64,000 nucleotides of DNA from Kitasatospora gansuensis (GTDB lineage: Bacteria > Actinomycetota > Actinomycetes > Streptomycetales > Streptomycetaceae): positions 2,294,001-2,358,000 of the forward strand of contig NZ_JACHJR010000001.1 of the NCBI RefSeq assembly GCF_014203705.1, read 5' to 3'. Each line of letters opens with the position of its first letter. Position 1 is the stretch's first letter. The position numbers were made by a program, and so were the translations under genes. The notes beneath the pieces are model-generated. The model had not been told where the DNA came from. It was given only the letters and a program-made list of their open reading frames with translations, and made no database searches. Below, piece after piece: positions 62,675-64,000 of this stretch.

Positions 62675-63877
62675 TCAGAGCACGACCGGCAGCGCCTTCA
62701 GGCTGTTGACCACCATCGACGGGCTCGGGCGCAGCTCGGCGTCCGGCACCGCGAGCCGAAGCCCGGGGAAGCGCTCGAACAGCGCGGGCAGCGCGATCTG
62801 CGCCTCCATCCGCGCCAGCGACGCCCCCGGGCAGATGTGCGGGCCGTGGCCGAAGGAGAGCAGCCTGGCCGGCTCCCGGGTGACGTCGAACACCTCGGCG
62901 GTGATCCCGTGCTGAGCCGGGTCGCGGCCGATCGCGTTGTAGGAGACCAGCACCGCGTCGCCGGCCGGGATCACGGTGTCGCCGTACGGGATGGACTCGG
63001 TGGCGAACCGGAACAGGAAGTTGCTGGTCGGCGGGGTCCAGCGGAGCGACTCCTCGACCACCGCCGACCACGGCACCTCACCCTTGCGCACCAACTCCAG
63101 TTGGTCCGGGTGGGTGAGCAGGGCCCGGACGGCGTTGGTGATCAGGTTGACCGTGGTCTCGTGCCCGGCCGCGATGATCACCCGGACGGTGGCCGCCGCC
63201 TCGGCGTCGGTCAGCGCGCCGCCCTCCACGTCGGCCGCGAGCAGAGCGCTGATCAGGTCCTCGCCCGGCGCGGCCCGGCGCTTGGCGACCAGGTCGTTCA
63301 CGAAGGCGTTCAAGGCCGCGATGATCGCCGGGACCTCGGCCGGGTCCTTCACGCTGCTGAAGAAGCGCTCGTACAGGTCGCGGATCCGGGCGTGGTCCTC
63401 CTCGGGCAGGCCGAGCAGGCTGCCGATCACCGTCATCGGCAGCGGGAAGGCGAAGACCGTCTTGAGGTCCACCTCGGGCCCGGCCGCCGCCACCTTGTCC
63501 AGCAGCTCGGCGGTCATCGCCTCGATCCCGGGCCGCATCGCCTCCACCCGGCGCGGGGTGAAGGCCTGCGTCACGATCGAGCGCAGCCGACGGTGCTCCG
63601 AGCCGTCCGTGGTGACCATGCTCGGCCCCGGCACCGCGAGGCCGATCAGCGGCCAGGTCTTCGGTATCTCGCCGCGCTGGAAGGCCGCCCAGTGCTGAGC
63701 GTTCTTCACCAGCCGCTCGTCGTTGAGCAGCGCCCTGGCCGCGGCGTGCCGGGTGATCGCCCAGGCCCGGACACCCCCCATCAGCTCGACCTCGACCACC
63801 GGCCCGGCCGCGCGCAGCAGCGCGCCCTCGGCGGCGTTGTCGGTGGCCAGCGGGTCCATCAGGATCGGGGCGGTCAT
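62675..63877 (-). CDS. Cytochrome P450 monooxygenase
   Basis: The product is 400 aa from ATG 63877, with AAGGAG 5 nt upstream. The I-helix motif is AAGHETT, the K-helix ExxR is EESLRW, and the heme-binding loop is [16 protein letters not shown] with the thiolate cysteine. This is a soluble class I bacterial P450 that would need a separate ferredoxin and reductase, neither encoded here. The substrate is not apparent. It starts 35 bp after the stop of another gene whose end resembles a P450, so the two may form an operon extending beyond the window. Confidence 0.93.
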   Translation of the reverse strand: MTAPILMDPLATDNAAEGALLRAAGPVVEVELMGGVRAWAITRHAAARALLNDERLVKNAQHWAAFQRGEIPKTWPLIGLAVPGPSMVTTDGSEHRRLRSIVTQAFTPRRVEAMRPGIEAMTAELLDKVAAAGPEVDLKTVFAFPLPMTVIGSLLGLPEEDHARIRDLYERFFSSVKDPAEVPAIIAALNAFVNDLVAKRRAAPGEDLISALLAADVEGGALTDAEAAATVRVIIAAGHETTVNLITNAVRALLTHPDQLELVRKGEVPWSAVVEESLRWTPPTSNFLFRFATESIPYGDTVIPAGDAVLVSYNAIGRDPAQHGITAEVFDVTREPARLLSFGHGPHICPGASLARMEAQIALPALFERFPGLRLAVPDAELRPSPSMVVNSLKALPVVL

Positions 63878-63912
63878 GCGTACTCCTTCGGTCGGCTTCG
63901 GTTGACGGACCG

Positions 63913-64000
63913 TCAGCCCGCCAGGTAGCCAGGGGTGAAGGCCACCGGCAGCGCCATCAGCGCGCGCACCCAGGCCGAGGGGCGCCAGACCAGCGCGTGC
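63913..64000 (-). CDS. C-terminal end of a second gene, probably a cytochrome P450 (partial)
   Basis: Only the last 28 codons before the TGA at 63913 are visible. The translation (HALVWRPSAWVRALMALPVA, then FTPGYLAG) resembles the extreme C-terminus of bacterial P450s, where LxWRxS..xRGLxxLPVxF is common. The start and the heme loop are outside the window. It is on the same strand as the complete P450 and only 35 bp upstream of it. Confidence 0.5.
   Translation of the reverse strand, partial: HALVWRPSAWVRALMALPVAFTPGYLAG

Overview
The window is chromosomal DNA from a streptomycete (Streptomyces or Kitasatospora). G+C is very high, almost every codon ends in G or C, many genes start with GTG, and signature genes are present: sepH, whiH and an hrdB-type principal sigma factor with a long Lys/Ala-rich N-terminal region. 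From memory, the order sepH, ptsH, parC, parE, hrdB, whiH, rnhB matches the S. coelicolor core arm around SCO5855 down to SCO5812. Most of the window is therefore conserved core chromosome. I see no rRNA, tRNA, CRISPR array, prophage or IS transposase.

Layout. 1-6.6 kb: end of a membrane protein gene, sepH (cell division), sseA, a VOC protein, then a co-directional run tdk / phosphodiesterase / DUF5998. 6.6-10.7 kb: a GNAT plus acyl-CoA-synthetase-like protein acetyltransferase, ptsH with a probable DasR operator, and a GNAT gene. 10.7-13.9 kb: glutaminase, a free-standing LAGLIDADG protein and rtcB (RNA ligase). 14-21.7 kb: two coupled M16 peptidase genes, parC, a sucrase/ferredoxin-like gene and a polytopic membrane protein. 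21.8-29.1 kb: a nitrate/sulfonate/taurine-type ABC transporter, a CitA/CitB-type two-component system, and a DUF485 plus acetate-symporter pair. 29.2-36.3 kb: parE, a small zinc-ribbon protein, a secreted trypsin, hrdB and whiH. 36.4-48.8 kb: an ABC exporter, a NrtR-like Nudix protein, a glycogen-debranching-enzyme-like protein, an alpha/beta hydrolase, a DUF4192 protein, a RecQ-phosphoribosyltransferase fusion and an unknown gene. 49-52.5 kb: a two-gene secreted module (GH18 chitinase plus a CBM35/FN3/PQQ-type sugar dehydrogenase). 52.6-55.7 kb: an unknown gene, rnhB and a DUF4173 membrane protein. 55.8-62.4 kb: a large secreted deacetylase-like protein beside an AglEFG-type sugar importer. 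62.6-64 kb: a cytochrome P450 and the end of what looks like another.

Most interesting observations. (1) rtcB carries a 36-bp stretch of about 33% G+C with rare A/T-ending codons, exactly over its Asn-His active-site motif, and its convergent neighbour encodes a stand-alone LAGLIDADG protein. (2) Two copies of an intergenic element with long perfect terminal inverted repeats lie 15.6 kb apart. (3) The GH18 and PQQ-dehydrogenase genes look like a coupled hydrolytic/oxidative polysaccharide module behind a palindromic operator. (4) A 13-bp word is shared by the promoter regions of the sugar importer and the adjacent secreted deacetylase-like protein.

Coordinates and starts were read by eye from the sequence; family assignments come from motif recognition, not from database searches.
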